64,000 nt of DNA, from positions 1,017,001 to 1,081,000 of the forward strand of contig CM049308.1 of the NCBI GenBank assembly GCA_026874595.1, written 5' to 3'. The number at the start of each line of letters is the position of its first letter. Position 1 is the stretch's first letter. Below are positions 24,179 through 37,741 of the stretch, in pieces. A program made the translations under genes and the position numbers. Origin of the DNA: Sipunculus nudus. Lineage: Eukaryota > Annelida > Sipuncula > Golfingiida > Sipunculidae. The notes below the pieces were generated by a model. It searched no databases, was not told where the DNA came from, and was given only the letters and a program-made list of their open reading frames with translations.

Positions 24179-24679
24179 CAAGTGACCCATGGGTCATGAC
24201 ACTCAGCTGACTGGGCAGAGATTCGCCAAGGAAATTTTATCATCTGAATGGTAGTATATACCCATTCAGCTGAAGCATCAAACAGATTTACCAACAGGCC
24301 AAGATTGTGACTGTATTTATATATCTCAAAAATAGAGAAAAAATGCGTAACTTTTAAAAAAAATACAGGTGGTTCCACCAGTCTGCAGAAACTAATAAAA
24401 CACTTACTGGTCAATATCCATGCAAAGAATCATGGTGATCTCTGCATAAGTTGCTCAGATACTTCAGCTTTTGTATCAAATTTTCCATTATTCTGAGAGA
24501 TACTTAGGAGTCCTATAGCTTGAAGGATATGGGTAACAGAGACCCAATTTCAGGTTTCCATGGAGACTTTTGATAGGTCTCCCAGTGTGTCATGAATGAA
24601 GATTCTAGGTCCAGTTGTTATGATTTGTGCCCTGTTAACAGATGTTCATATCTTTAAAGGTCTCAAAAATAGAGAAAAA

Positions 24680-26552
24680 CTAGATGTGTCGGAACGACAC
24701 GAATGCCCCCGCCTGGGGCAAATTAGAAACATTTGTTAAATTTTGAAAAAATTTTAAGTTCAGGAATCATATGGTCAAGCAAAATGCAAACTCAATCTGT
24801 TACGGGTCATTATCAAGCAAAACACCAAAAATTATGCCAGTATCTGCAGGGACTGTGAAAAAAAGTCCATACATGTGCATTTTCCAGAAAAATTTCTGTC
24901 TTTCATGAAATTTTCTATGTTTAGGAGCCGTAAAACAATCAAAAGTAGGTCAACCGGGACCAAACGCGAACTCGATCTGTAACTGTCATTATCTGCCCAC
25001 ACATAAAAAATCAGGCCCGTATCTGCAGGCATTGCGGAAAAAAGTCCGTACAAGTGCACTTTTTTATGAAATTTTGTTAGAGCACCATAAAACGGTCAAA
25101 AGTAGGTAAACTGGGACAAAAAATGAACTCGATCTGTAACTGGTCATTATCTGCCCACACACCAAAAATCAGGCCAATATCTTCAGGTATTGCAAAATAG
25201 AGGTCAGTACATGTGTATATGTCATGAAAATTTATATTTTTCATGAAATTTTCTATGTTCAGGAGCCATAAAATGGTCAAAAGTAAGTCAACTGGGACAA
25301 AACGCGAACTTGATCTGTAACTGGTCAATATCTGCCCACACACCAAAAATCATGCCAATATTTGCAGGCATTGCGAAAAAAAAGTCTGTACATGAGTATT
25401 TGCCATGAAAATTTATATTTTTCTTGAAATTTTCTAAGTTAAGGAGCCGTAAAACGTACAAAAGTAGGTCAACTGGGACGAAACATAAACTTGATCTGTA
25501 ACTGGTCATTTTCTGCCCACACACCAAAAATTAGGCCAATATCTGGAGGCATTGCAAAAAAAAGTCCGTACATATGTATTTGTCATGAAAATTTATATTT
25601 TTCATGAAATTTTCTAAGTTAAGGAGCCGTAAAACGGTTAAAAGTGGGTCAACTGGGACGAAATGTGAACTCGATCTGTAACTGGTCATTATCTGCCCAC
25701 ACACCAAAAATCAGGCCAATATCTGCAGGCATTGCAAAAAAAAGTCTGTACATATGTATTTGTCATGAAAATTAATATTTTTCATGTAATTTTCTATGTT
25801 AAGGAGCCGTAAAACGGTCAAAAGTAGGTCAACTGGGACGAAACACAAACTCGATCTGAAACTGGTTATTATCTGCCTACACACCAAAAATCAGGCCAAT
25901 ATCTGCAGGCATTGGGAAAAAAAGTCTGTACATCTGTATTTGTCATGAAAAGTTCTATTTTTTCATGAAATTTTCTAAGTTAAGGAGCTTTAAAACGGTC
26001 AAAAGTAGGTCAACTGGGACAAAACGCAAACTCGATCTGTAACCGGTCATTATCTGCCCACACACAAAAAATCAGGCCAATATCTGCAGGCATTGCGAAA
26101 AAAAGTCCGTACATATGTATTTGTCATGAAAATTAATATTTTTCATGTAATTTTCTATGTTAAGGAGCCGTAAAACGGTCAAAAGTAGGTCAACTGGGAC
26201 GAAACACAAACTTGATCTGTAACTGGTTATTATCTGCCTACACACCAAAAATCAGGCCAATATCTGCAGGCATTGGGAAAAAAAGTCCGTACATGTGTAT
26301 TTGTCATGAAAAGTTCTATTTTTTCATGAAATTTTCTAAGTTAAGGAGCTTTAAAACGGTCAAAAGTAGGTCAACCGGGACAAAATGCAAACTCGATCTG
26401 TAACTATTCATTATCTGCCCACACACCAAAAATCAGGCCAATATCTGCAGGCATTGCGAAAAAATGTCCATACAACTGTTTTATTTCGGAAGGACAGAAG
26501 GACGGACATGGGTAAAACTATATGCCCCGGCCACTTTGTGGCGGGGGCATAA
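24680..26552 (+). mobile_element. Family C element C1, nested in B0
   Basis: The 5' end CTAGATGTGTCGGAACGACA contains a small palindrome and leads to ATGCCCCCGCC. The 3' end is a hairpin, TGCCCCGGCCACTTTGTGG then CGGGGGCAT followed by AA, which contains the inverse motif GGCGGGGGCAT. The middle holds about eight ~190-bp tandem units ('aactcgatctgtaactggtc', 'atctgcccacacaccaaaaa'). It sits in an A-tract of B0 ('agagAAAAA' / 'AAAttgtaaa'). Confidence 0.75.
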
Positions 26553-26562
26553 AAATTGTAAA

Positions 26563-29500
26563 CAAGTGACCCATGGGTCATGACGCTCAGCTGACTGGGA
26601 AGAGATTCGCAAAAGGAAATTTTATCACCAGAATGGTAGTATATACCCATTCAACTGAAGCATCAAACAGATTAACCAACAGGCCAAGATTTAGTCTGTA
26701 TTTATATATCTCAAAAATAGAGAAAAATGTGTAAACTTTTAAAACTAGAATACGGGTAACCGACAAGTGACTACATGTATCTGCCAAAATCGAATAGTGA
26801 GGCATGGATTGAGTGGCAAGGGGAAATAAAGTGAGGTATGTTGCATATTAGCATGGATGTCTGCAGCCTAAATGTGTATGTAGGTTGTGCCACCTACCAC
26901 AAATCCAGAAAGCTGTCCAAGTTGTATACACCTGCAAAATTTTAGGCAGAAAAGTCAAACCACTACATGTATATGAGCGATTTTTGCCCATGGCAGACAA
27001 ACAGACAAACACTGTGCAAAAATCTTTGCAGGTAACCCCTCCAGTTTTGTGTATGATAAAGACCTATGTGAGATCTAAACACATGCACAATTTTGGCCCA
27101 ATCGGTCAAATGGTTCCTGAGATATGAGCTTGGATGTGTCCAGCGTTAACTAGAATGTAGGTGGCGCCACCTGTCATAAAATCAAGAAAGCTGTCCACGA
27201 TGTATAAACCTGCAAAATTTTAGGCAGTTATGTCGAACCACTACAGAGAAATGAGTAATTTTAGGCCACGGCAGACTAACAGACAGACGCTGTGCAAACA
27301 TTGTTACAGGTGGCGCCACCATTTTTTGTGTATGTTACAGAGCTATCAAAGGGCTACATTTGAATAAATTTTATTTCCTGATCGGTCAAACGGTTCCCGA
27401 GATATAAGCTTGGATGTCATCAGCGTGAACGTGAACGTAGGTGGCGCCACCTGTCATAAAATCAAGAAAGCTATCCTGGATGTATACACATGACGAATTT
27501 CAGGTGAATTAGTCAATTCACTGCAGAGATATGAGTGATTTTAACCCAAGGCAGATGAACAGATGGACACTGTGCAAACATGGTTACAGGTGGCGCCACC
27601 ATTTTTTGTGTATGTTATAAAGCAATCCAAGGGCTACATTTGTATCAATTTTATTTCCTGATCGGTCAAACGGTTCCCGAGATATGAGGGTTTATGAGTG
27701 GATACAAACCCACAAATGGACACTGGATAGAGAGGAAAGGTCAGAGGTCAATGCAAATTGGTTAGGCACAAGTTCACATGTGACCCGATAATAGGTGTAA
27801 GTTTGGGAAAAATCGGTCCATTAGTCTCCGAGGAGCTCTCTGGAAACGAACGCCGCCGCGGCGGAGGAACTCGGTCAAAAACATAGTATCCGCAAAACTT
27901 CGTTTTGGCGGATACAAAAATACAGGTGGCTCCACCAGTCTGCAGAAACTAATAAAAACACTTAATGGTCAATATCCATGCAAAAAATCATGGTGATCTC
28001 TGCATTAGTTGTTCAGATACTTCAGTTTTTGTATCAAATTGTCCATTATTCTGAGGGATACTTCGGAGTCCTAAAGGATATGGGTAACAGAGACCTAATT
28101 TCAAGTTTCCACAGGCACCTTTCATGGGCCTCCTTGCATGACAAGAATGAAGATTCTAGGTCCAGTTGTTGCGATTTGTACCCTGTTGACAGATAACCAC
28201 ATCTTTAAAGGTCTCAAAAAAAAGAAAAAAATTTGTAAAAATTTAAAAAATAAATAGAGGGGGCACACCCAGTCTGCAGAAACTGATGGAACAGCTCATG
28301 ATCAATATGTATGCCGAAAATCATGACCATCAGTGTTGTAGTTATTGAAATACTGCAGTTTTTGTATCAAATTTTCCATTATTCTGGGGGGGGGGGGGGT
28401 ATTTTGGACCCATACAGCTTAAAGAATATGGGTAACAGAGACCTAATTTCAAGTTTCCATGGAGACTTTTCATGGGTCTCCCTGTGTGTCAAGAATAAAG
28501 ATTCTTGGTCCAGTTTTTATGATTTGTGCCCTGTTAACAGATGTTCATATCTTTAAAGGTCTCAAAAATACAGAAAAATTTCGTAAAAAAAACCGAACAA
28601 ATACAGGTGGTGCCACCAGTCTGCAGAAACTTATGAAACACTCCATGATCAATATCCATGCAAACAATTATGGTTATCTCTGCATTAGTTGTTCAGATAC
28701 TTTAGCTTTTGTATCAAATTTTCCATTATTCTGATCTGTACTTTGGAGTGCCATAGCTCAAAGGATATGGGTAACAGAGACCAAATTTCAGGTTTCCATG
28801 GAGACTTATTATGGGTCTCCCTGTGTGTCAAGAACGAAGATTCTAGGTCCAGTCGTTACGATTTGTACCCTGTTGACAGATAACTACATCCTTAAAGGTC
28901 TCAAAAATGGAGAACACAATTCGTGAACATTGAAAAATACAGGTGGCGCCACCAGTCTGCACAAACTGATGAAACATCTCATGATCAATATGTATGTCGA
29001 AAATCATGACCATCAGTGATGTAGTTAATGAGATATTGAAGTTTTTGTATGAAATTTTTGACTATTCTGGGGGGTAATTTTGGGCCCCATAGCTCAAAGG
29101 ATATGGGTAACAGAGACCTAATTTCTGGTTTCCATGGAGATTTTTCATAGGTCTCTCAGTGTGTCGAAAATGAAGATTCTAGGTCTAGTCGTTACGATTT
29201 GTGCCACGCTAACAGATGACAGCATCCTCAAAGGTCTCAAAAATAGAGGAAAAAATCGTAAAAAATCAAACAGTACAGGTGGCGCCACCAGTCTGCAGGA
29301 ACTGATCGAACATCTCATGATCAATATATATGCCAAAAATGAAGACCATCAGTGATGTAGTTATTGAGATATTGAAGTTTTTGTATGAAATTTTTTACTA
29401 TTCTGGGGGGTACTTTGGGGCCCCATAGCTCAAAGGATATGGGTAACAGAGACCTAATTTCTGGTTTCCAAGGAGATTTTTCATGGACCTCTCAGTGTGT

Positions 29501-29964
29501 CAAGAATTAAGATTCTAAGTCCAGTCTTTATGATTTGTGCCTTGTTAACAGATTTTCACATTTTTAAAGGTCTCAAAAATAGAGAAAAAAATTCGTAAAA
29601 AATCGAAAAATACACGTGGCGCCACCAGTCTGCAGGAAGTGATGTAACATCTCATGATCAATATGTATGCCAAAAATCATTACCATCAGTCAAGTAGTTA
29701 ATGAGATATTGAAGTTTTTGTATGAAATTTTTGACTTTTCTGGGGGGTACTTTGGGGCCACATAGCTCGAAGGATATGGGTAACAGAGACCTAATTTCTG
29801 GTTTCCAAGGAGATTTTTTATGGACCTCTCAGAATCCCAAGTTACAAGGTTCTAGGTCCAGCGGTTACGATTTGTGCCTGGTTAACGGACGGACAGACGG
29901 ACAGACGGACGACGGACAAAGAGTGATCGCTATAGCTCAGATGACTTTCAGTCAGCTGAGCTAA
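26563..29964 (+). mobile_element. Family B element B1, nested in B0
   Basis: It starts CAAGTGACCCATGGGTC and ends CTAA at 29961-29964 after a short (GGAC)n run. It is a same-family insertion at 'ttgtaaa' of B0: the right flank 'aagacctgaacaaatacagg' joined to that left flank resembles the intact unit at about 28584-28606. It carries several ~340-bp units and is itself interrupted by a G element (26745-27917). Confidence 0.6.
26745..27917 (+). mobile_element. Family G element G1, nested in B1
   Basis: The 5' end CTAGAATACGGGTAACCGAC leads to a TATCTGCC motif. The 3' end is the hairpin GTATCCGCAAAACTTCGTTT + TGGCGGATAC. It is preceded by a GCC/GCG trinucleotide patch (27850-27866). The body has paired units with GGTGGCGCCACC at 27160, 27309, 27440 and 27589. 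The flanks ('cttttAAAA' and 'AAAtacagg') rejoin to the B unit seen intact at about 24345, with no target duplication. Confidence 0.72.
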
Positions 29965-31518
29965 AAGACCTGAACAAATACAGGTAGTGCCACCAGTCTG
30001 CAGAAACTGATGAAAAAACTCCATGATCAATATCCATGCAAACAATTATGGTGATCTCTGCATTAGTTGCTCAGATACTTCAGCTTTTGTATCAATTTTT
30101 CCATTATTCTCAGCTGTACTTTGGAGTGCCATAGCTCAAAGGATATGGGTAACAGAGACCTAATTTCAGGTTTCCATGGAGACTTTTCATGGGTCTCCCT
30201 GTGTATTAAGAATGAAGATTCTAGGTCCAGTCATTACGATTTGTACCCTGTTGACAGATAACTACATCCTTAAAGGTCTCAAAAATAGGGAAAAAAATTG
30301 TAAAAATTTTAAAAAATACAGGTGGCACCACCAGTCTGCAGGAACTGATGGAACACCTTTTGATCAATATGTATGCCAAAAATCATGACCATCCATGTTG
30401 TAGTTATTGAGATGTTGCAGTTTGTTTTTATCAAATTTTCCATTATTCTGGGGGGTAATTGGGAGCCCCACAGCTCAAAGGATATGGGGTAACAGAGACC
30501 TTATTTCAGGTTTCCATGGAGACTTTTCAGAGGTCTCTCACTGTGTGGGGAATGAAGATTCTAGGTCCAGTCTTTACAATTTGTGCCCTGTTGACAGATG
30601 TTCACATTTTTAAAGGTCTCAAAAATAGAGAAAACAATTTGTAAACAAGGGACCCATGGATCACATCGCTCAGCTGAATTTTAGAAAATATTAGTACTGC
30701 AAAATATTTTGATTTCTTTTGGTTTTTCATGTATATTATCATTAGAAAAGCTATGAGAAAGTGGCCCTGCTAAAATGAAACTCTGTAAATTATAGAATAA
30801 TGGACATGAGCTAAACCATTTAGTGATGCACCAAGGGAACAAATAGGCCAATGGTAAGTGTTATATAAAAGTAACATTTTATAAACAAATAATGTGTGAA
30901 GGTAATTAAGTTTTCAAAAGTTAAAAATATGGCCTAATTTTAATACTAAGTTAACAATGATATTCACAACTAGGCCCCGCCAACTTTAAGAGATATTAAT
31001 AAAATGCTATAAAGTATTTATATCTTCTTTAAACTTGTCAGTTAGCACTTACATTAGATCCTTATATTTTATCACATTTGAATATTAGAATTAAATTCCT
31101 GAATTTAAAAAAAAAATCAAAATTGTCCAAGTCTCATCAAAAAGAATTTATTTTACATTAAAATTATAAGATTCATCTTGTTTAATAGTCCTGTGTATTG
31201 AAGGGGTGGAGGGGGGGGAGGGGTCTCCTATGTTACTGCTCGTTGCTGGTAAAAATGTTAATTTTAAGATTCATCTAGTTCATAGTAGAGGTCTGTCAAC
31301 AGAATGGGGTGGGGGGGGGGGGAGAGAAAAAGGCTCCCTGTGGTATGGTATTAACTGCAGAGAGCCTGATCAAGCTCAACTCAGTGGAGAGAGGGCTTGC
31401 CCTAGTGTAGGATTGCATAACATTATGCCTGGGGAGCATAGAGAGCTGCACTGAATGACCTACAGTGCCCAAAGTGGACTGCTTGACAATGTAAGGGAAT
31501 ACAACAAGAGCCTCCAAA

Positions 31519-34500
31519 CAAGGGACCCACGGGTCACGGCGCTCAGCTGTTATATATGATAAAAAAATATGATTTTGAAATGAGGCAAATGCTGGTTTTG
31601 TGTGGAAATAAATATAAGCTGTATTATGAGTTGTTGGTGTTTAGCTTATGTATGATTTTGATAGTTTCTTTGGAGACAGGGAAGAGATTGATTTCATTTA
31701 TCTTATTAACAAATGGAGTGCTAGTGTCATACAGATTTTGACTTGGCCATATAACTGATAAGCAGCACATATAAGATAAGAGTTTAACTATTAATTAAAA
31801 TTTAATAAAAAATATTGTGGCAAATATAATTTTTATTAAAAATAAAAAGAGAATCATATGATTTTTTTTTTTATAAAATATAACTGAAATGATTATTAAA
31901 ATAATATTATAGAATATATTAATGAATGCATTCATGAATAAATTTTGAAAGTATTTGCACTGGTATTCAAATACTTTCATTTTTACCTGAATTCCCATTC
32001 TTATGCATGAAATTTTATAATGGAGTACATATTCATATTTGTATTCAAATACATTTGCAAAGTATTCGCACCATGTGTGGTATTTATTCAGTTTTAGCCA
32101 AACAATGATGTTGAGAATCCAGAATATAAACAAAGGACCCATGGGTCACTGCCCCAGCTTAAGTTTGAAATTTTTGCAAATACAAAATATGAAAAATATT
32201 CTATTGTAATGTTTTTCATTTATATAAGCATATGAGAAGAGAAAAGGGGCCCTCCTACTTGGTTATAGTTAAGTTCTAAATATGTGATTGCAAACTAACC
32301 CTCTGACAAGACTGTCATGAAGAACAAGGGACCTATGGGTCACAACGCTCAGCTGTTAAATATGATAAAAAAATAAAAAAATATTTTTTAGAAATGAGGC
32401 ACATGCTGGTTTTGTGTGGTAATAAATATAAGCTGTATTATGAGTTGTGGGTGTTTAGATTATGTATGATTTTGATAGTATCTTTGGAGACAGGGAAGAG
32501 GATTGATTTCATTTATTTTATTAACAAATGGAGTGCTATTGTCACACAGATTTTGACTTGGCCATATAACTTATAAGCAGAACATATAATATAAGAGTTT
32601 AACTATTTATTAAAAAAATTACAAATATTGTCCCAAATATAATTTCAGTTTTCACCAAACAATGATTTTGAGAATCCAGAATATACAAAATTCACATATT
32701 TAAATAATGATCATAAGTACCTGGTTTTATGGCTTTTATTTATATTAAAAAATAACTGTAAAAAATTCATTTTGGACTAATTTCACATCAATGTACACAC
32801 TAGACACAGTAGGAATCTAGATTAATATTATCAAATGCATCTTTGTCTATCATTAATTTCCTTCATATAATCCCTAATGATTAGTAATGAATAATATGAT
32901 TTACTTCTTTATCATTAAAAATGAACTGAAAAATGTCATAGGTGACTGCATGGTGTTATTTGGAATATGTGACATTCTACCTATCGATACAAGATTCTTA
33001 TATCATCAGTAACTGCAAGTAAATTTCCTGTTATTATAAACTAACAAATTCCTTTTCTATTTTTCTTTAATTTGTTATTAAAAACCAAGAAAAATTTATT
33101 AATTTCTTGTTTATTGTTATGTTGTTGGTTAAAACTACTAGATGAGTTGGGTTGGACACCTGGATCAACTGTGGCTGGCCATAAGCTGCCTGGATTCTCG
33201 CCTCAAGCGTGCATAATTTGATGAAAGGTCAACAAGGTCAACATACAGGTGACTCAAGAGGGGCTGGAGAGAGCCAAAGTCTGACAGGGTCTCATAAAAA
33301 ACATTAATAAAAGCTACAATATTTGGCCAATTTCTTTCAGCTTTCTAAACTAAAAAGCTGAAATCCTTATGTGTGCATGATATGAAAATTATATCAACAG
33401 TGCTCTCAGGAAACAAACATGCCATGGTCACAGTTGGGCAAAATTTAAGGTACTAATTTTATATTTATACTAATAACTTATAAAATTTGAAAAATTCAGA
33501 ACTAATTTTGGGTATTCAATTGAATCTTGATTAAATAATGTTACATCTCTGACAATAAAATCTCTAGCTTCAGCAATGCCCTTGTTAAGGGAGTAAATAT
33601 TTTTCTTGATTTTTTACAAAGTGCATTATGTTTGGGCCCATAACTTAAAAAAAATACACAATACTGACATCATTTCTGGCATGTGCATAGCGAATGTATA
33701 GAAAAATATGTATATTATATATGATCAAAGTCAGATCAGTGGTTTTGATATTAGGCAGTCTTAAAGTGTAACAATGGGTTTTTCATGGAAAAATGAAGTT
33801 TTTCATTGATATCTCGAAGGAATTAAGTCCTAGTGACCAAATTCTTGGCATGGTAGGGGATTTTGGGGAAATCTAACTGTATGCCAAATTTAAGGAACTT
33901 AGAGCTGAAGCTCAGGAGCTGAGCTCTAGCAAACTGCATAACACTAGCAATATGTGACATGGTGCTTGAAAACTTGAATAAAATCTACAGTTTTTGATCA
34001 ACTGGTTTCAAATTTTTGATGTTAACAGTTGAAATGCTAACAAAAACATGCTGTGAAAATTAAATCCACAGCAGTTACAGCAAAAAAACGTGCCATGGTC
34101 AAAGTTGGGCAAAATTTAAGGTACCAATTTTTTATTTTTGCTAATATTTTAAAAAATTTAAAAGATTTTGATCTAATTTTGGGTATACAATTTAATTTTG
34201 ATTAATAAAAGTAATATTACTGGAAAAAAAGTGCTTAGCTTTAACAAGTTTTGTGTTAAGTGATAAAATTTCTTTCCTGATTATTTACAAAATGCATTAT
34301 GTTTGGGCCCATAACTTTTTTAAATTATATAATATAGACCTAATTTCTGGCATGTACATAGGAATTATATAGAGGATTATTTATAGGAAATATGAGGAAA
34401 AACAGATGAGTGGTTTTGATATTAGGCAGTCCTGAAGTGTGAAAATAGGTTTTTAATAAAAAATTGAGGTTTTTCCTTAATTTCTAAAAGGAACAAAGTC

Positions 34501-34630
34501 GCAAAGACCCAGTTTTCGGCTTGGTAGGAGATCTTTGGGACATCTAACATTATGCTGAATTTTGTATTCCTAGGTCTTTCGGTTTCGAAACATGCCACAT
34601 CTACGGACGGACGGACGGACAGATGGACGG
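31519..34630 (+). mobile_element. Cluster of A elements inside the A host
   Basis: Three family-A 5' ends occur in series: CAAGGGACCCACGGGTC at 31519, CAAAGGACCCATGGGTC at 32131 and CAAGGGACCTATGGGTC at 32325. None of the first two has its own 3' end here. The third runs to (GGAC)n and breaks off at about 34630, before the hairpin, with an internal deletion near 32645. The cluster is bracketed by a ~42-bp direct repeat of host sequence (31472-31513 and 34635-34676), so its origin is more complex than simple insertion. Confidence 0.6.
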
Positions 34631-35107
34631 ACCTAAGTGGACTGCTTGACAATGTAAGGGAATACAACAAGAGCCTAAAAAAAATCAATAACTAGCCTAA
34701 TTTTGCAGCTTTTACTTTCAAATTTCAGAATTTAACAGATTAAATCATTATGTGTACATGCTGTGAAAATTAAATCCACAGTACTTACAGGAAAAAAAGT
34801 GCCTTGGCTAAAGTTGGGCAAAATTTAAGGTACCAATTTTTTATTTTTAATAATATTTTTAAAAATTTAAAATATTTTGATCTAATTTTGTGTATACAAT
34901 TTAATTTTGATTAATTAAAGTTATATAACTGGAAACAAGTCCTTAGTTTTCACAAGTTTTGTGTAAATGGATCAAATATCTTTCCTGATTTTTTACAAAA
35001 TACATTATGTTTGAGCCCAAAACTTTATTAATTTATATAATACAGACCTTATTTCTGGTATTTACATAGGAACTATACAGAGGAATATTTATGGTAAATA
35101 TGAGGAA

Positions 35108-37741
35108 CAAGGGACCTATGGGTCACGACGCTCAGCTGTTATATGTGATAAAAAAATATTATTTAGAAATGAGGCACATGCTGGTTTTGGGTGGTAATAA
35201 ATATAAGCTGTATTATGAGTTGTTGTTGTTTAGCTTATGTATGATTTTGATAGTACCTTTGGAGACAGGGAAGAGGATTGATTTCATTTATTTTATTAAC
35301 AAATGGAGTACTTTTGTCACACAGATTTTGACTTGGCCATATAACTTATAAGCAGAACATATAATATAAGAGTTTAACTATTTATTAAAAAAAATTACAA
35401 AAATTGTCCCAAATATAATTTTTATAAAAAATAATAAGAGAATCATATGATTTTCTTAAATGAAATATAACTGATATGATTATTAAAATAATATTAAAGA
35501 ATATATTCATGAATGCATTCATGAATACATTTTGAAAGTATTTGCACGAGTATTCATATACTTTCATTTTTACCTGAATTCCTATTCTTTATGCAAGAAA
35601 TTTTATAATGGAGTACATAATCATATTCGTATTTAAATACAATTACAAAGTATTCGCACCATGTCTGGTATTTATTCAGTTTCACCAACCAATGATGTTG
35701 AGAATCCAGAATATACAAAATTCACACATTTAAATAATGATCATAAGTACCTGGTTTTATGGCTTTTATTTATATTAAAAAATAACTGTAAAAAATTCAT
35801 TTTGGAATAATTTCACTTCTATGTACACACTAGACACAGTAGGAATCTAGATTAATATTAACAACTGCATCTTTGTCTTTCATTAATTTCCTTCATAATA
35901 TCCCTAATGATAAGTAATGAATAATATGATTTACTTCTTTATCATTAAAATTGAACTGAAAAATGCCGTAGGTGACTGCATGGTGTTATTTTGAATATGT
36001 GACATTCTACCCATCGATACAAGATTCTTATATCATCAGTAACTGCAAGTTAATTTCCTGTTATTATAAACTAACAAATTCCTTTTCTATTTTTCTTTAA
36101 TTTGTTATTAAAAACCAATAAAAATTTATTAATTTATTGTTTATTGTTATGTTGTTGGTTAAAACTACTAGATGAGTTGGGTTGGACACCTGGATCAACT
36201 GTGGCTGGCCATAAGCTGCCTGGATTCCTGTATGCCTCGCCTCAAGCGTGCATAATTTGATGAAAGGTCAACAAGGTCAACATACAGGTGACTCAAGAGG
36301 GGCTGGAGAGAGCCAAAGTCTGACAGAGTCTCATAAAAAACATTAATAAAAGCTACAATTTTTGGCCAATTTCTTTCAGCTTTCTAAACTAAAAAGCTGA
36401 AATCCAAATGTGTGCATGATATGAAAATTATATCAACAGTGCTCACAGGACACAAACGTGCCATGGTCACATTTGGGCAAAATTTAAGGTACTAATTTTA
36501 TATTTATACTAATAACTTATAAAATTTGAAAAATTCAGAACTAATTTTGGGGTATTCAATTGAATCTTGATTAAATAATGTTACATCCCTGACAAAAAAA
36601 TCTCTAGCTTCAGCAATGCCCTTGTTAAGGGAGTAAATATATTTCTTGATATTTTACAAAGTGCATTATGTTTGGGCCCACAACTTAAAACAATTACGCA
36701 ATACTGACATCATTCTGGCATGTGCATAGAGAATGAAAAATATGTATATTATTTATGATTAAAGTCAGATCAGTGGTTTTGATATTAGGCAGTCTTGAAG
36801 TGTAACAATGGGTTTTTAATGGAAAAATGAAGTTTTTCATTAATATCTCGAAGGTATTAAGTCCTAGTGACCAAATTCTTGGCATGGTAGGGGATTTTGG
36901 AGACATCTATCTGTATGCCAAATTTAAGGAACTAAGAGTTGAAGCTGGGGAGCTGAGCTCTTGCAAACTGCATAACACTAGCTTGATGTAAACAATATGT
37001 TACATGGTGCTTGAAAACTTATTAAAATCTACAGTTTTTGATCAACTGGTTTCAAACTTTTGGTGTTAACAGTTGAAATGCTAACAAAAACATGCTGTGA
37101 AAATTAAATCCACAGTACTTACAGGAAAAAAACGTGCAATGGTCAAAGTTGGGCAAAATTTAAGGTACCAATTTTTATTTTTATTAATATTTTAGAAAAT
37201 TTAAAAGATTTTCATCTAATTTTGGGTATACAATTTAATTTTTATTTATTAAAGTTATATTACTGGAAAAAAGGTCGATAGCTTTAACATTTTTTGTGTT
37301 AAGTGATCAAATATCTTTCCTGATTTTTTACAAAATGCATTATGTTTGGGCCCATAACTTTTTTAAATTAAATAATACAGACATAATTTCTGGCATGTAC
37401 ATAGGAACTATATAGAGGAATATTTATGGTAAATATGAGGAAAAACAGATGAGTGGTTTTGATATTAGGCAGTCCTGAAGTGTGAAAATAGGTTTTTAAT
37501 AAAAAATTGAGGTTTTTCCTTGATTTCTCAAAGGAACGAAGTTGCAAAGACCCAGTTTTCGGCTTGGTAGGAGATCTTGGGGACATCTAACATTATGCCG
37601 AATTTTGGATTCCTAGGTCTCACGGTTTCAAAACGTGCCACATCTACGGACGGACGGACGGACGGACGGACGGACAGACGGACGGACGACGGACAATGGA
37701 CCACGACTATAGCTCAGATGACTTATAGTCAGCTGAGCTAA
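35108..37741 (+). mobile_element. Family A element, complete long form (2,634 bp)
   Basis: It starts CAAGGGACCTATGGGTC and ends CTAA (37738-37741). It is inserted in another A copy: 'tgaggAA' on the left and 'AAAcagatgagtgg' on the right rejoin to the five-A junction 'gaggaaaaacagatgag' seen intact at about 17238-17256. The exact fit confirms the ends and the absence of a target duplication. (GGAC)n at 37648-37690 precedes the hairpin. Confidence 0.85.
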
